64,000 nt of DNA, from contig CALNZC010000052.1 in the NCBI GenBank assembly GCA_942490895.1, forward strand, positions 248,001 to 312,000, written 5' to 3'. Below, one piece after another: positions 1 to 9,241 of this stretch; position 1 is the stretch's first letter, and each line of letters opens with the position of its first letter. The position numbers and the translations under genes were made by a program. The notes beneath the pieces were generated by a model. The model was not told where the DNA came from and did no database searches. It saw only the letters and a list, made by a program, of their open reading frames with translations. This stretch comes from JAGNXB01 sp942490895 (GTDB taxonomy: Bacteria > Bacteroidota > Bacteroidia > Chitinophagales > Saprospiraceae).

Positions 1-1007
1 CGGCCAGTTGACTTCTGGAGGTCCATATAGGAGGCTGGATCGATCAGGATCTTGACAATAAAATTGGTCACCTGATCCGTGGTCAAGGTCCCTCCCAAGC
101 CTGACGTATTCGCAGCACTGTTTGCGATCTGGGTCACGGTTCCAATGAATTTCTTCTCCAGGTAAGCGTCTACTTCGATCTCCACCTGGTCATCGAGATG
201 GACTCGAAGAATATCATTTTCAGATACCTCCACCTGCACTTCGATCTCGCTGTAATCAGCAATACGCAGAATCTCCGTACCGGCCATCTGAATGGTTCCC
301 ACGACGCGTTCTCCTTGCTCCACATTCAACAGGGAAACGACCCCACTCATGGGTGCCACAATAGAGGTTCGCCGCAAATTAGTGCGGATCTCCTTGAGGG
401 ATGCCTCTGCACTTTTGACACTGAATTCAGCACCCTTTGTTGCTTCCTGAGCAGAACGAATACTCGCATCTGCTGCTCTGAGGTTAGCCTCTAACCCACG
501 CAGGGACGCCTGGCTTTGTTCGAATTCAACATCGGAGATCACCTTTTCGCTGTGCAGCTGTTCGTTGCGCTTATGCAGGTCCCGTTGATTCGCCAGTTGC
601 GCTTCTATCTGTTCCTTTTGAGCTCTGGCCTGTTCAATGGCTGATCGGGAATTCGCTGTCTGGGCCTTTGCTGTATTCACACTAGCCACACCACGCTCCA
701 CAGCTGAAACATATGCCTCGGGATCGATCTTCGCCAGCAGTTGGCCAGCTTTTACAGTATCGCCCTCTTCTACATACAATTCGACGACCTCACCAGATAC
801 ATCCGAACTCACCTTGACTTCTGTGCGGGGATATACCCGGCCGCTGGCTGATACTTTCTCCTGGATGGTACGGCGTTCCACCTTTGCCAATTCGACTTCT
901 TCTCCTTTCGCCGTAGACTTTCCCTTGATCAGGACAGCGACGATCAGGACCAGCAAAATGCCGCCCAACCACCAATAGATCTTACGATTGCTTTTCATCT
1001 TATTCAT
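1..1007 (-). CDS. RND/ABC efflux periplasmic adaptor (HlyD/MacA family), 3' end outside the window
   Basis: The reading frame opens at ATG 1007 and runs off the left edge without a stop, so only about 335 N-terminal residues are visible. After a short basic start (MNKMKSNRK) there is one membrane anchor. Next come a biotinyl-lipoyl-like half motif (VVELYVEEGDTVKAGQLLAK), a long Ala/Gln/Glu-rich alpha-helical hairpin, and the returning lipoyl half (RRTSIVAPMSGVVSLLNVEQ). This is the standard order in membrane-fusion proteins that link an inner-membrane pump to an outer-membrane channel. The TolC-like gene ends 9 nt upstream of this ATG in the same direction, so the two are almost certainly co-transcribed. 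The pump itself (MacB-like ABC or RND) should lie just left of the window. The substrate cannot be told from sequence. Confidence 0.9.
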   Translation of the reverse strand, partial: MNKMKSNRKIYWWLGGILLVLIVAVLIKGKSTAKGEEVELAKVERRTIQEKVSASGRVYPRTEVKVSSDVSGEVVELYVEEGDTVKAGQLLAKIDPEAYVSAVERGVASVNTAKAQTANSRSAIEQARAQKEQIEAQLANQRDLHKRNEQLHSEKVISDVEFEQSQASLRGLEANLRAADASIRSAQEATKGAEFSVKSAEASLKEIRTNLRRTSIVAPMSGVVSLLNVEQGERVVGTIQMAGTEILRIADYSEIEVQVEVSENDILRVHLDDQVEIEVDAYLEKKFIGTVTQIANSAANTSGLGGTLTTDQVTNFIVKILIDPASYMDLQKSTG

Positions 1008-1016
1008 GCTTGGATG

Positions 1017-2462
1017 TCAATTCAATGTCAATGATTTACCCAGATAGAAGTCCAGGACTTTCATGCGGAAGAGATACTCATATTTCCCGATGATCACCTG
1101 ACTCTCCGCATTATCCAGATTTGCTTTCGCCTGAGCGAATTCTATAGCATTTGCGGCGCCGAGTTCATAACGCTTATTGAGGGCCTGATAGGCGGCTTGC
1201 TGTGAACCAAATGCATCTAAAGCGGATGCATATTGGAGGCGGGCAGCCCGGGCGGACTGCATGGCCTGCTCGACGTCAGACTTTAACTGTTGGCGGGTTT
1301 GCTCCGCATTAATACGTGCTTGCTGGACTGCAATTTCAGATTGCTGAACGGCTATCCGATTGGTATGGTTGTTATAGATCGGCACAGAAAGTGCCACTCC
1401 CAGGTTTTTACCAAAGTTCCTTTCCAATTGATCTCCAAATGAGACGGTCGGGAAGGTCACACCTGTCAATGTGTATTGTGCAAGATTTGCATCTACCCCA
1501 TCGATCACAACGGGTACTGCCGTGCCCAAAGTGGCTGTCGTATTGGAGAAATCTGGCTGTGCATAATCCAGAAAATTATTGGAATAGGCACTGTTCAATC
1601 CACCAAACAAACTGAGCGTAGGATAGAAACCAGAACGAGCGATGGCCGTTCCCTTTTCTGCACTTTCCTCACGCAGCTCGGCTGCCCGGATCACGGGTTG
1701 AGTTTGCAGGGCTGTCTGATACACCGATTCTGCTGTAAAGGCGCTGGGATCAGCAAGAGCCATTGGATCAAAATCAGGCCGGTCGAAGCGAATTTCCTGC
1801 GCAGGATCGACCCGCATGAGTTGTTTCAAACTGAGGATGGCCTGGTCAAGTGCGTTCTGGCTGACCACGACTTGATATTCGGATTGAGCGAGCTGAGAAG
1901 CAATGGCCAGACGTTCATTTTCAGGGCGCAGTCCAGCACGAACGAGTTTGTCACTCTGGCTCAGCTGATCTTTTGACAATCCCACCTGACGGCGAGAGGT
2001 CTGCAGCTGTTCTTCTGAAAATAAAACATTGAGGTAGGCCGTCGCCACCATGAGTGAGATCGAATTGCGGGTATCTTCTGCGGAAGCCTTGTTGGCCTGA
2101 ACATCGATCTTTGCGCGCTTCAGGCTGTTCGTGACCCGGAAGCCATTGAAGACCAACCAACCGGCATTGAGCTGGCCATTACTGAATTGGGTATTTGCTT
2201 CGATGAAGTCGTTAGTCGTCGGGTCAATGGTTCGACCAAACTGGTAACCTGCGGACAGGCTGGCATTGAGGTTGGGCAATCGAGCAAATTGAAAACGCTT
2301 GATCTCCAAAAGGGCCGATTCTACATTCAAATCAGCTGACTGCACACCCAGATTATTATCTAGTGCCGTCCGCACACAGCGTTCCAGAGACCAAACTTCC
2401 TGGCTACTCACAGCTGAAGAGAACACAAACCAACAAAACAGACCGAGGATCAATCCACGCAT
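1017..2462 (-). CDS. TolC-like outer membrane efflux protein
   Basis: 481 codons with an N-terminal signal peptide (MRGLILGLFCWFVFSSAVSS) followed by SLERCVRTALDNNLGVQSAD, the usual start of the first outer-membrane-efflux repeat. Two tandem repeats of alternating coiled-coil and strand segments follow. The second contains the helix LNKRYELGAANAIEFAQAKA, a strongly conserved motif in Bacteroidota TolC homologues. The family forms trimeric outer-membrane channels with a long periplasmic alpha-helical tunnel. The gene sits directly upstream of the adaptor gene (9 nt gap) and 118 nt downstream of the T9SS plug gene on the same strand. An export operon is therefore likely, but the substrate is unknown. 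Confidence 0.93.
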   Translation of the reverse strand: MRGLILGLFCWFVFSSAVSSQEVWSLERCVRTALDNNLGVQSADLNVESALLEIKRFQFARLPNLNASLSAGYQFGRTIDPTTNDFIEANTQFSNGQLNAGWLVFNGFRVTNSLKRAKIDVQANKASAEDTRNSISLMVATAYLNVLFSEEQLQTSRRQVGLSKDQLSQSDKLVRAGLRPENERLAIASQLAQSEYQVVVSQNALDQAILSLKQLMRVDPAQEIRFDRPDFDPMALADPSAFTAESVYQTALQTQPVIRAAELREESAEKGTAIARSGFYPTLSLFGGLNSAYSNNFLDYAQPDFSNTTATLGTAVPVVIDGVDANLAQYTLTGVTFPTVSFGDQLERNFGKNLGVALSVPIYNNHTNRIAVQQSEIAVQQARINAEQTRQQLKSDVEQAMQSARAARLQYASALDAFGSQQAAYQALNKRYELGAANAIEFAQAKANLDNAESQVIIGKYEYLFRMKVLDFYLGKSLTLN

Positions 2463-2580
2463 AACGATTCTTTATCTTGCCACAAGTTTAGCAAGATGTT
2501 ACGGGATGACCTAAACTATTGGATGAACGATAGAAGTCTGCCGATAAACGTCAAATCATCCGCAATTTTCAAGTAGAACC

Positions 2581-3846
2581 CTAGCGCTCAAAGGCCTTGA
2601 AACTTCGAGCCCCGATGATCCGGTCATATCGCTCACCCAAAGGCCGATAGTAAACCAGGATGGTGTACGCATTCTCCGTCTCATACCAATTGCCCTCCGT
2701 CTCTTCGAAGTCTGGCAGATAAGGTGGGCCACTGACCAGGCCATAGGCATAATTGTAATAGCCTTGCTTGAGGAGCACGTTGAGATGGTAGGCATGATCT
2801 GCTTCGTTGTATTCCATGCGATAATCAGACCAGGGCTGAAAGTCATTAAATGCCCCCAGGACATAGAGGTCAGACCCATCAAATGGCAATGGTTTCTCGA
2901 ATTTGAAGTGGACATTCGCATAATCCGCATACACATTGGCATCGTCACCGATATCAAAATTCTGGATGACAAACTTGCCATTGGCATCCGGATTCAAGAG
3001 ATAGGCTGTATACGTTCGGCTGCGATCGGCAAACAAGAATATATCCGTCTGATACTGCGTCTGACGCATGTCCTCGATGCGTTCGCTGCGATTCTGAAGG
3101 CTACGCAGATCGAAAAAACGAAACTCCTTCCCTCCTGGGAATGCAAGTTTGTCCTGATAATCGAAATCCAGGACTCGTTCGCGGATAAAAAAGGGCTCTA
3201 CTCCGATAACAGCTCCCTGCCAATAGCCATTCTGGAGGACCGTGGTGCGGATCTCCTGTCGTGGAAGGCGGACTTCCAGTTTTTTCAGATCTACAGTAAA
3301 GTCGATCTCCTGGTGTGTGCGTGCCTTCTCGACCATGGCTGCCTGTCGGGTGATGGGCAGAATGACTACTTGATTCTCCACCACCATAAATCGGCGTACC
3401 ATAGCCAATTCCTTTCCATTCAGAAAGACCTTCAGCAGGTAATTTCCTGATTTGGTGATACGGATATCCCGATTGGGGATGGACAGCCGGTGGTGCATGT
3501 ATTGGGTCCGTACTGCGAAGGAGAAGGACTGCTGTTCGATCCGATTGTTATTAAATCCTTCCAACCATTCGAATTCAGACAGTTGCCCCTCCGACCAGTC
3601 GGCATTACGCTGTTCGATGGTGTACCAGTAGTTGCCATTATCTCCAGACAGATCATCGAAAGACAAGATCAATGCACCACCTTGCCCCATTTGGAGGATG
3701 GGCTCGGCCAGCTGATCTGAGGAAGGGTAAAACTTTACCGACTTGATGAACTCCAGATAGGTTGCGTTATAGGAGTCCTCCTGAGCAACCAGATTGTTCT
3801 GGGTCCAGATCAGGAGAAAGGCAAAAAATATCAGGGTACGGAACAT
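2581..3846 (-). CDS. T9SS plug protein (DUF5103)
   Basis: 421 codons. A signal peptide (FLLIWTQNNLVAQ) precedes a beta-rich protein with the order seen in DUF5103 proteins: a first beta domain (FIKSVKFYPSS, LILSFDDLSGDNGNYWYTIE), the central YWQGAVIGVEPFFI region, and a C-terminal domain beginning YVLGAFNDFQPW. In Flavobacterium the homologous Plug protein closes the periplasmic side of the SprA translocon when PorV-bound cargo is absent; this role is family knowledge, not read from here. The gene is not next to other T9SS machinery in this window but fits the many T9SS cargoes found further right. The start at 3846 is chosen because the signal peptide follows directly. Confidence 0.87.
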   Translation of the reverse strand: MFRTLIFFAFLLIWTQNNLVAQEDSYNATYLEFIKSVKFYPSSDQLAEPILQMGQGGALILSFDDLSGDNGNYWYTIEQRNADWSEGQLSEFEWLEGFNNNRIEQQSFSFAVRTQYMHHRLSIPNRDIRITKSGNYLLKVFLNGKELAMVRRFMVVENQVVILPITRQAAMVEKARTHQEIDFTVDLKKLEVRLPRQEIRTTVLQNGYWQGAVIGVEPFFIRERVLDFDYQDKLAFPGGKEFRFFDLRSLQNRSERIEDMRQTQYQTDIFLFADRSRTYTAYLLNPDANGKFVIQNFDIGDDANVYADYANVHFKFEKPLPFDGSDLYVLGAFNDFQPWSDYRMEYNEADHAYHLNVLLKQGYYNYAYGLVSGPPYLPDFEETEGNWYETENAYTILVYYRPLGERYDRIIGARSFKAFER

Positions 3847-3952
3847 AGCTACTCGAGATCAACGAAACGAATTGACCTCTGGTGGGAGGTCTTCATCATG
3901 TACACGCTAAAGATCGCCATTTGTTGCAGATCGGGCTTTTGGTCATTCACTC

Positions 3953-4540
3953 TTAACGTGGTGATAACCATTGAAAACGCCAGGGCAGATGAGCATCCTC
4001 TCCGGCATAGTCAATCCCTATTCTGGGACCAGCCTGTATCTCTTGCGGTTGTGGCCTGTCATCGCCTTGATGAAGTTGGATCAGACTGGATGGGTCGTAC
4101 AGAGGAGTGCCAGTAAGTCGGGTGTGCAGGCCCAGAGCTTGTGCGGCTGTCCCTGGTCCTCCGGTCCATTGTTTTCGAGGAGAGGTCAACTTTCGCCTTT
4201 CCAGCATAGATTCGATCCCGGTGACCGGTTCGATGGCCCGGATGAGAATGGCATGTGGTATGTCATTCGGACCAGAGACTACATTGAACATCTGATGAAT
4301 GCCATAGCACAAATAGATATAGGCATGGCCTCCAGGGCAGAACATGATCTCTGTCCGATTTGTGCACCGGTTATTCCAGGCATGGGAAGCCCGATCTTCG
4401 GGGCCACGGTAGGCTTCTGTTTCCGTGATGATACCGACTGTTTTTACACCGCCAATGAGGGTCACCAGGTGTCTGCCGAGCAGGTCCCGAGCCAGGGTGA
4501 TGACATCTTCGGACTGGTAGTACTTAAATGGCAGAATCAT
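3953..4540 (-). CDS. mpg: DNA-3-methyladenine glycosylase (AAG/MPG family)
   Basis: 195 codons, the normal length for bacterial members. It contains the family core GIITETEAYRGPEDRASHAW, with the catalytic glutamate in ITETEAY, then the RTEIMFCPGGHAYIYLCYGI segment, which lines the base-binding pocket, and GGPGTAAQALGL near the C terminus. The enzyme flips out and removes alkylated purines (3-methyladenine, hypoxanthine) in base excision repair. It stands alone between the plug gene and an AT-rich orphan, with no sign of an operon. Confidence 0.93.
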   Translation of the reverse strand: MILPFKYYQSEDVITLARDLLGRHLVTLIGGVKTVGIITETEAYRGPEDRASHAWNNRCTNRTEIMFCPGGHAYIYLCYGIHQMFNVVSGPNDIPHAILIRAIEPVTGIESMLERRKLTSPRKQWTGGPGTAAQALGLHTRLTGTPLYDPSSLIQLHQGDDRPQPQEIQAGPRIGIDYAGEDAHLPWRFQWLSPR

Positions 4541-4959
4541 ATGGAAACGTCTGTCGGATTTACTGGTTTCTGAAAAATCACTGGCAAGGGAAAATGGATC
4601 TATTCTGAAGACATGCTCACAAAGTTGGGGAAAGAACGCTTCTTAGCTGATTGAACTTCTCGGATTGAATTAGTGGTTGCGCGAATATGTGGGCTCTGGT
4701 ACTTCTTGGCGACACCCAGTGATCAAAAGCGAATTGGGTTTGACAAAATTACTGCGACCGACAATAAGTTCGTCATTTTTACTTAAATTAAGCATTGAAT
4801 TCCATCGTAAATTTGACAAAGTTGGATTCGCAACTTTAACTTTTAGCGACAATTAAAACTATTTTTAAGAATTACCCATAGGTACTTTACGTGTCTTTTA
4901 CCAGTAAACAACAATTGATACACCCAACCGCCAACTACACTAATTACAATTGAATACGT
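4541..4959. other. Intergenic, no gene recognised
   Basis: About 420 bases between the glycosylase and the AT-rich orphan. Composition drops to clearly AT-rich from about 4740 onward, matching the next gene. I see no convincing ORF, tRNA or terminator. Confidence 0.5.
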
Positions 4960-5625
4960 ATGAATAGAATACTCATTTTTATATCAGTTTTTTGCTCATC
5001 ACCTTTTTTCTCAGAAGCTGATATTCCTCACTTCGATGTTGCAAAAGTTAAAATCGAAAATTCGATTGTATATATAAAATTTGAATCTCACGGATATTTA
5101 CGAAATGGCGACTTTTGCTACTATAATTATAAGAATGAGTATATTGGTGAGGTTAAAGATAAGGTGTATAATACTTTAAGGAATCCTAGAAATTATAGTT
5201 TTTTCAAGGAATTGCATCGAATAAATATCAAAAATTTACATTATCGATTGGATAATAATCTACCCACATTATATGTTTTTAAGCATGAAATAGAGATAGA
5301 TCCCGTGGCAAATTTTAATTCTGTAGAAATCATTTCAGTTGAAAGAGGAAACATGTATGGCTATGTTTATTCTGATGATTTATGTGAATCGGATAATGAA
5401 TGGCTATCAAAATACAAGTTTCAATCACTTGGCCGGATTGAGCTGGACAACGGATTTTGCGATATGACAATATATGCCATTGAAGGTTCAACAAGTCCAA
5501 AAAAAACAAACTCAATTTTGCAAAAATTGCAAAAAGCTGCTAATGAAAACATGGAAACCCTCAAGTCTGAACTGCATGCACTTTATAAGCAGAGAATAAT
5601 AATGCTTGGATTCTGTTCATGCTAG
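4960..5625 (+). CDS. AT-rich secreted orphan protein
   Basis: 221 codons. A probable signal peptide (MNRILIFISVFCSSPFFSEA) is followed by a mainly beta/charged protein without a family I recognise. Cysteines occur at FCYYN, DLCESD and GFCDM, and the protein ends GFCSC. The gene and its upstream 200 nt are much richer in A+T than the neighbouring glycosylase and guaB, which suggests recent acquisition or weak codon selection. It has no same-strand partner and faces guaB tail to tail. The open frame and secretion signal support a real gene, but function is unknown. Confidence 0.6.
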   Translation: MNRILIFISVFCSSPFFSEADIPHFDVAKVKIENSIVYIKFESHGYLRNGDFCYYNYKNEYIGEVKDKVYNTLRNPRNYSFFKELHRINIKNLHYRLDNNLPTLYVFKHEIEIDPVANFNSVEIISVERGNMYGYVYSDDLCESDNEWLSKYKFQSLGRIELDNGFCDMTIYAIEGSTSPKKTNSILQKLQKAANENMETLKSELHALYKQRIIMLGFCSC

Positions 5626-5837
5626 CAATGTTGAAATCAAGCTCCAGGAAGTGATTTAAAAAGCAAGTGCTGATATTTTTTGAACACGGCTTAATTCAAG
5701 TGCCAACCTCCCAAGCATTTTCATCGAAAGAGGCCACCCCTCTGGTTCGGACACGGGCAGCTCCAAGTGAAATAAACCCCTTCTGACCAAAACCAGTGGA
5801 CAAGAGGAAAATCCTTCACATGAACCTTTCTCCTCCC

Positions 5838-7361
5838 CTACCTCGTATAATTCGGCGACTCCTTGGTGATCGTAATATTATGCGGATGGCTTTCCCGGAC
5901 GCCAGCACCGGTGATGCGCACGAATTTGGCTTCCTTGATCATGTCGGTATTTCGAGCACCACAATAGCCCATTCCGGCCCGCAGTCCTCCGATATATTGC
6001 ACCATCACTTCGGCGACGGAACCTTTGAAGGGCACTCGGCCTTCGATCCCTTCCGGCACCAGCTTTTTAATATCATCTTCCATATCCTGAAAGTACCGAT
6101 CCTTGGACCCCTGTGCCATGGCTCCCAGAGAACCCATGCCTCGATAGACTTTGAACTTTCGGCCATCAAGGATGATCGTCTCGCCTGGCGCTTCTTCCAC
6201 TCCGGCAAAGAGAGAGCCGGCCATGATCACATCTGCACCCGCAGCCAGGGCTTTGGGGATATCACCGGTATAGCGGACACCACCGTCACCGATAATCGGG
6301 ACGCCAGTTCCTCTCAGTCCTTCACGGGCTTTGAAGATGGCGGTCAGCTGAGGAACTCCGACGCCGGCCACGATCCGTGTAGTACAAATACTGCCCGGAC
6401 CGACGCCGACTTTAACGCCATCCACTCCGGCATCGGCCAGGGCGCGAGCACCTTCTCCAGTGGCGACATTTCCACCGACCAGTTGCAGGTCCGGATGACG
6501 CTTCTTGATATTTTTAATGGCCTGGAGCACACCCCTTGAATGTCCGTGGGCGGTATCCACACAGATCATATCGACGCCGACATTCACCAGGGCGTCCACC
6601 CTGTCGATCATGTCACCGGAGATACCGATGGCGGCTCCGACATGCAGACGTCCGAATGGATCCTTGCTGGCCAAGGGGTAGTCGTGGACTTTCATAATGT
6701 CCTTATAGGTGATGAGACCGGCGAGGGTGCCATCATCTGCGACAACTGGAAGTTTTTCGATCTTATGCTTCTGGAGAATCTCCCGTGCCTGACCCAGGGT
6801 TGTCCCCATTGGGGCGATGATCAGATTGGTACTGGTCATCAACTCGGTCACCGGCCGATCATTGTCGGTTTCGAATCGGAGATCACGATTGGTGAGGATG
6901 CCCACCAGTTTATTGGCTCCATTGACAATGGGAATGCCACCAATACGAAACTGTCTCATCAACTCCTGGGCATCTCCCACATTCGCCTGTTCCTTGAGTG
7001 TGACCGGATCGAGGATCATGCCACTTTCTGATCGTTTTACGCGTCGCACCTGGTCGGCCTGGGCCTCGATGGACATATTTTTATGGATCACGCCAAGCCC
7101 CCCCTGACGGGCAATGGCAATAGCCAGCTCGGACTCCGTAACGGTATCCATGGCCGATGAAATAATAGGCACATTGATGCGAATCTCCCTGGTTACACGA
7201 GCAGAGATATCCACCTCATAAGGCAGGACCTCACTATAGGCAGGCACCAGGAGGACATCATCGAAGGTCAAACCTTCTTCAACAAAACGGGAGTGGAAAA
7301 AATTGCTGTCGGTCTGCTGAATCGCAGCCGGCTGTTGGGGGTGGCTTTTTACTCGTTCCAT
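5838..7361 (-). CDS. guaB: Inosine-5'-monophosphate dehydrogenase
   Basis: 507 codons from ATG 7361. The enzyme oxidises IMP to XMP with NAD+, the committed step of GTP synthesis. Seen in order are the N-terminal LTFDDVLLVPAYSEVLP motif, a CBS-domain pair at roughly residues 110-228, the catalytic loop GVGPGSICTTRIVAGVG with the active-site Cys near residue 326, the IGDGGVRYTGDIPKALAAGA phosphate-binding stretch, and the flap YRGMGSLGAM. The open frame extends 29 codons further upstream, but those residues do not resemble the family. A Bacteroidota -7 box (7365-7372) lies 3 nt before ATG 7361, so this start is preferred and the mRNA may be leaderless. Confidence 0.96.
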   Translation of the reverse strand: MERVKSHPQQPAAIQQTDSNFFHSRFVEEGLTFDDVLLVPAYSEVLPYEVDISARVTREIRINVPIISSAMDTVTESELAIAIARQGGLGVIHKNMSIEAQADQVRRVKRSESGMILDPVTLKEQANVGDAQELMRQFRIGGIPIVNGANKLVGILTNRDLRFETDNDRPVTELMTSTNLIIAPMGTTLGQAREILQKHKIEKLPVVADDGTLAGLITYKDIMKVHDYPLASKDPFGRLHVGAAIGISGDMIDRVDALVNVGVDMICVDTAHGHSRGVLQAIKNIKKRHPDLQLVGGNVATGEGARALADAGVDGVKVGVGPGSICTTRIVAGVGVPQLTAIFKAREGLRGTGVPIIGDGGVRYTGDIPKALAAGADVIMAGSLFAGVEEAPGETIILDGRKFKVYRGMGSLGAMAQGSKDRYFQDMEDDIKKLVPEGIEGRVPFKGSVAEVMVQYIGGLRAGMGYCGARNTDMIKEAKFVRITGAGVRESHPHNITITKESPNYTR

Positions 7362-7364
7362 GCG

Positions 7365-7372
7365 CAAAGGTA
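7365..7372 (-). promoter_or_regulatory. Candidate -7 box of guaB
   Basis: Read on the minus strand this is TACCTTTG, an exact fit to the Bacteroidota -7 consensus TAnnTTTG. It ends 3 nt before the guaB ATG. About 20 nt upstream there is only a T-run, not a clean TTG, so the -33 element is weak. Confidence 0.5.
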
Positions 7373-7495
7373 GGTAAAAACCCTGCAGGAAAAAATCCTG
7401 AAACCGGATTCTTTCACCCATAGAGCAATGCCCGAACTGGCAATCCACCAGAAAAGCCCGTACTTTGTAGAACTACCTATTAATTCCAACAACAT

Positions 7496-9157
7496 ATGAT
7501 CTTAAGGTTCCTCTCTATTTGCATCCTCAGCCTGTCCGCTGTCTTTGCACCCAACATTCTTTCTGCTCAATCCTCCATGATGGAGGTGTACAACGTTTTT
7601 CAGACGTCTTGTATGCCCTGTCATTCTAATGCCCAGCAAGAAGCCGGGCTTGATCTGGAGGGCACTGGCCTCACAGCCAATCTAAAATCTTTGAATGTCG
7701 CTCAGAATTTGATCGGTAAAGCGCCAACGACTGCCAGTGCTCTGGCACGAGGAGAATCACGGGTCTATCCTGGTCGGACAGACAAGTCCTTCCTATTCAA
7801 AAAGATCAATGGTGGGCTGGATCCGCATCTCACTCTTGTTGCTGAAGATGGTCAGCCTATGCCTGCCTATGGCGGACCCGTCATGAGTAATAATGAACGG
7901 GAGGTGATCCGGCAGTGGATCCAATACGGCGCAAAGACGACCGGTACCTGGTTTGATCGTGACCTCATCGATGATTATTATACCAATGGCGGCATCCAGA
8001 GTTTTCCGGATGGGCCACCACCGGCACCGGCTGCTGGCGAAGGCTTCCAGGTCCATATGGGTCCGTTTTATCTGCCCAAAGGCGGAGAGGTGGAATATTA
8101 TCAGAAGTATGGTCTGGACCTACCGGATAATGTGGAGGTCAATCGGATCGAGGTGTTGATCGGCAATGATTCGCACCACTTCATCATCTACGACTTTGAT
8201 TCAAAATCTGATGCCGATAAGATTCCAGCCGGTCTTCGCCTGAACGCCGACCATTCCGGGATTGGAGTGGTCGCTGCTGTGCAATACGCCCAGGACCTCG
8301 TCCTTCCTGAAAACACCGCCTTCCACTGGGAGGCTGACCTGACCCTGGATCTGAACTCGCACTATATCAACTATTCCGGGATCCTCCCTCTACAGGCGGA
8401 GGCATACCTGAATATCTATACCCAACCGATGGGCACAGCGAAGCAGGAGATGCATTCCACCTTGCTCGTCAACCCGAACATTCCGATCCCGAATAATAAT
8501 ACCCTGGTCACTCATACACAGAATATTCTCTATCCAACCTCAGAAGTCTTTCTCTGGGGGATGATGGGACACACCCACAAATATGGAAAGGCTTACAAAG
8601 CCTACCATCGCCTGTCGAATGGACAAAAAGGAGAACTCATTTATGATGGTGCCTGCCCGAATGGCGAGCCCGGTTGTGTGAGCCCCTGGTTCGACTACCA
8701 GCATATTCCGATGCGCTATTTTGACGAGTTCTATCCATTAAAGATCAGCCCTCAGTATGGCCTGATCCATGAAGCCTCCTGGATCAATGATGGTCCCAAT
8801 TCGGTCAACTTTGGCCCTACCTCCAACGATGAGATGATGGTACTGATCATGATGTATGTGACGGATACCACCGGATTGACGACAGATCTGGATTACCCGA
8901 AGGGTGTACCTCCGGGCATCCTGAATATTGCACCCAACCCATCACTTGGTCATGTCGGGATTCAGGTACCTGGCTTTGAGGATTGGCTTAGAGTGCAGGT
9001 CTATGATATAATTGGCACCCCGGTTTTCCAAACCTCCTTTCAGGGGCCATCCTATGCAATTGACCTGTCCGGATTAAATCCGGGATTGTATTATATCCAT
9101 GTGCGAGACTTACACGGGCAATTCAATCGGGTCAAGCGGATTATATTGATCGAATAA
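7496..9157 (+). CDS. Secreted cytochrome c / PHM-like copper protein with T9SS type A signal
   Basis: 553 codons. A signal peptide is followed by a c-type heme motif CMPCH (residues 39-43) in a short cytochrome domain with a possible Met ligand in GQPMPAYGGPVMS. The middle resembles the two-domain fold of peptidylglycine alpha-hydroxylating monooxygenase. All six copper-ligand positions have counterparts: HH at 227-228 (GNDSHHFIIYDF), H289 (LDLNSHYIN), HTH at 359-361 (GMMGHTHKYGKAY) and M447 (NDEMMVLIMMYV). The C terminus (NIAPNPSLGHVGIQVPGF onward) is a T9SS type A sorting domain. I infer an exported copper- and heme-containing oxidoreductase, perhaps a monooxygenase with a built-in electron donor. 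The substrate is unknown. It has no operon partner; a hairpin terminator follows. Confidence 0.8.
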   Translation: MILRFLSICILSLSAVFAPNILSAQSSMMEVYNVFQTSCMPCHSNAQQEAGLDLEGTGLTANLKSLNVAQNLIGKAPTTASALARGESRVYPGRTDKSFLFKKINGGLDPHLTLVAEDGQPMPAYGGPVMSNNEREVIRQWIQYGAKTTGTWFDRDLIDDYYTNGGIQSFPDGPPPAPAAGEGFQVHMGPFYLPKGGEVEYYQKYGLDLPDNVEVNRIEVLIGNDSHHFIIYDFDSKSDADKIPAGLRLNADHSGIGVVAAVQYAQDLVLPENTAFHWEADLTLDLNSHYINYSGILPLQAEAYLNIYTQPMGTAKQEMHSTLLVNPNIPIPNNNTLVTHTQNILYPTSEVFLWGMMGHTHKYGKAYKAYHRLSNGQKGELIYDGACPNGEPGCVSPWFDYQHIPMRYFDEFYPLKISPQYGLIHEASWINDGPNSVNFGPTSNDEMMVLIMMYVTDTTGLTTDLDYPKGVPPGILNIAPNPSLGHVGIQVPGFEDWLRVQVYDIIGTPVFQTSFQGPSYAIDLSGLNPGLYYIHVRDLHGQFNRVKRIILIE

Positions 9158-9182
9158 TTGTCGACGTAATCTTGTGAAAATG

Positions 9183-9219
9183 AGAACAGCCCGCCAATGT
9201 ACATTGACGGGCTGTTCTT
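9183..9219. terminator. Bidirectional hairpin terminator
   Basis: Stem AGAACAGCCCG at 9183-9193 pairs with CGGGCTGTTCT at 9208-9218, and the loop sequence is itself self-complementary. It lies between the convergent copper protein gene and sdhB and can serve both. Confidence 0.75.
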
Positions 9220-9241
9220 ATTCATCCAGTATGTCTTTGAC

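Noticed and set aside
2764..3450. 228-codon plus-strand ORF
   Set aside because: Antisense to the T9SS plug gene, which has a signal peptide and the full DUF5103 domain order.
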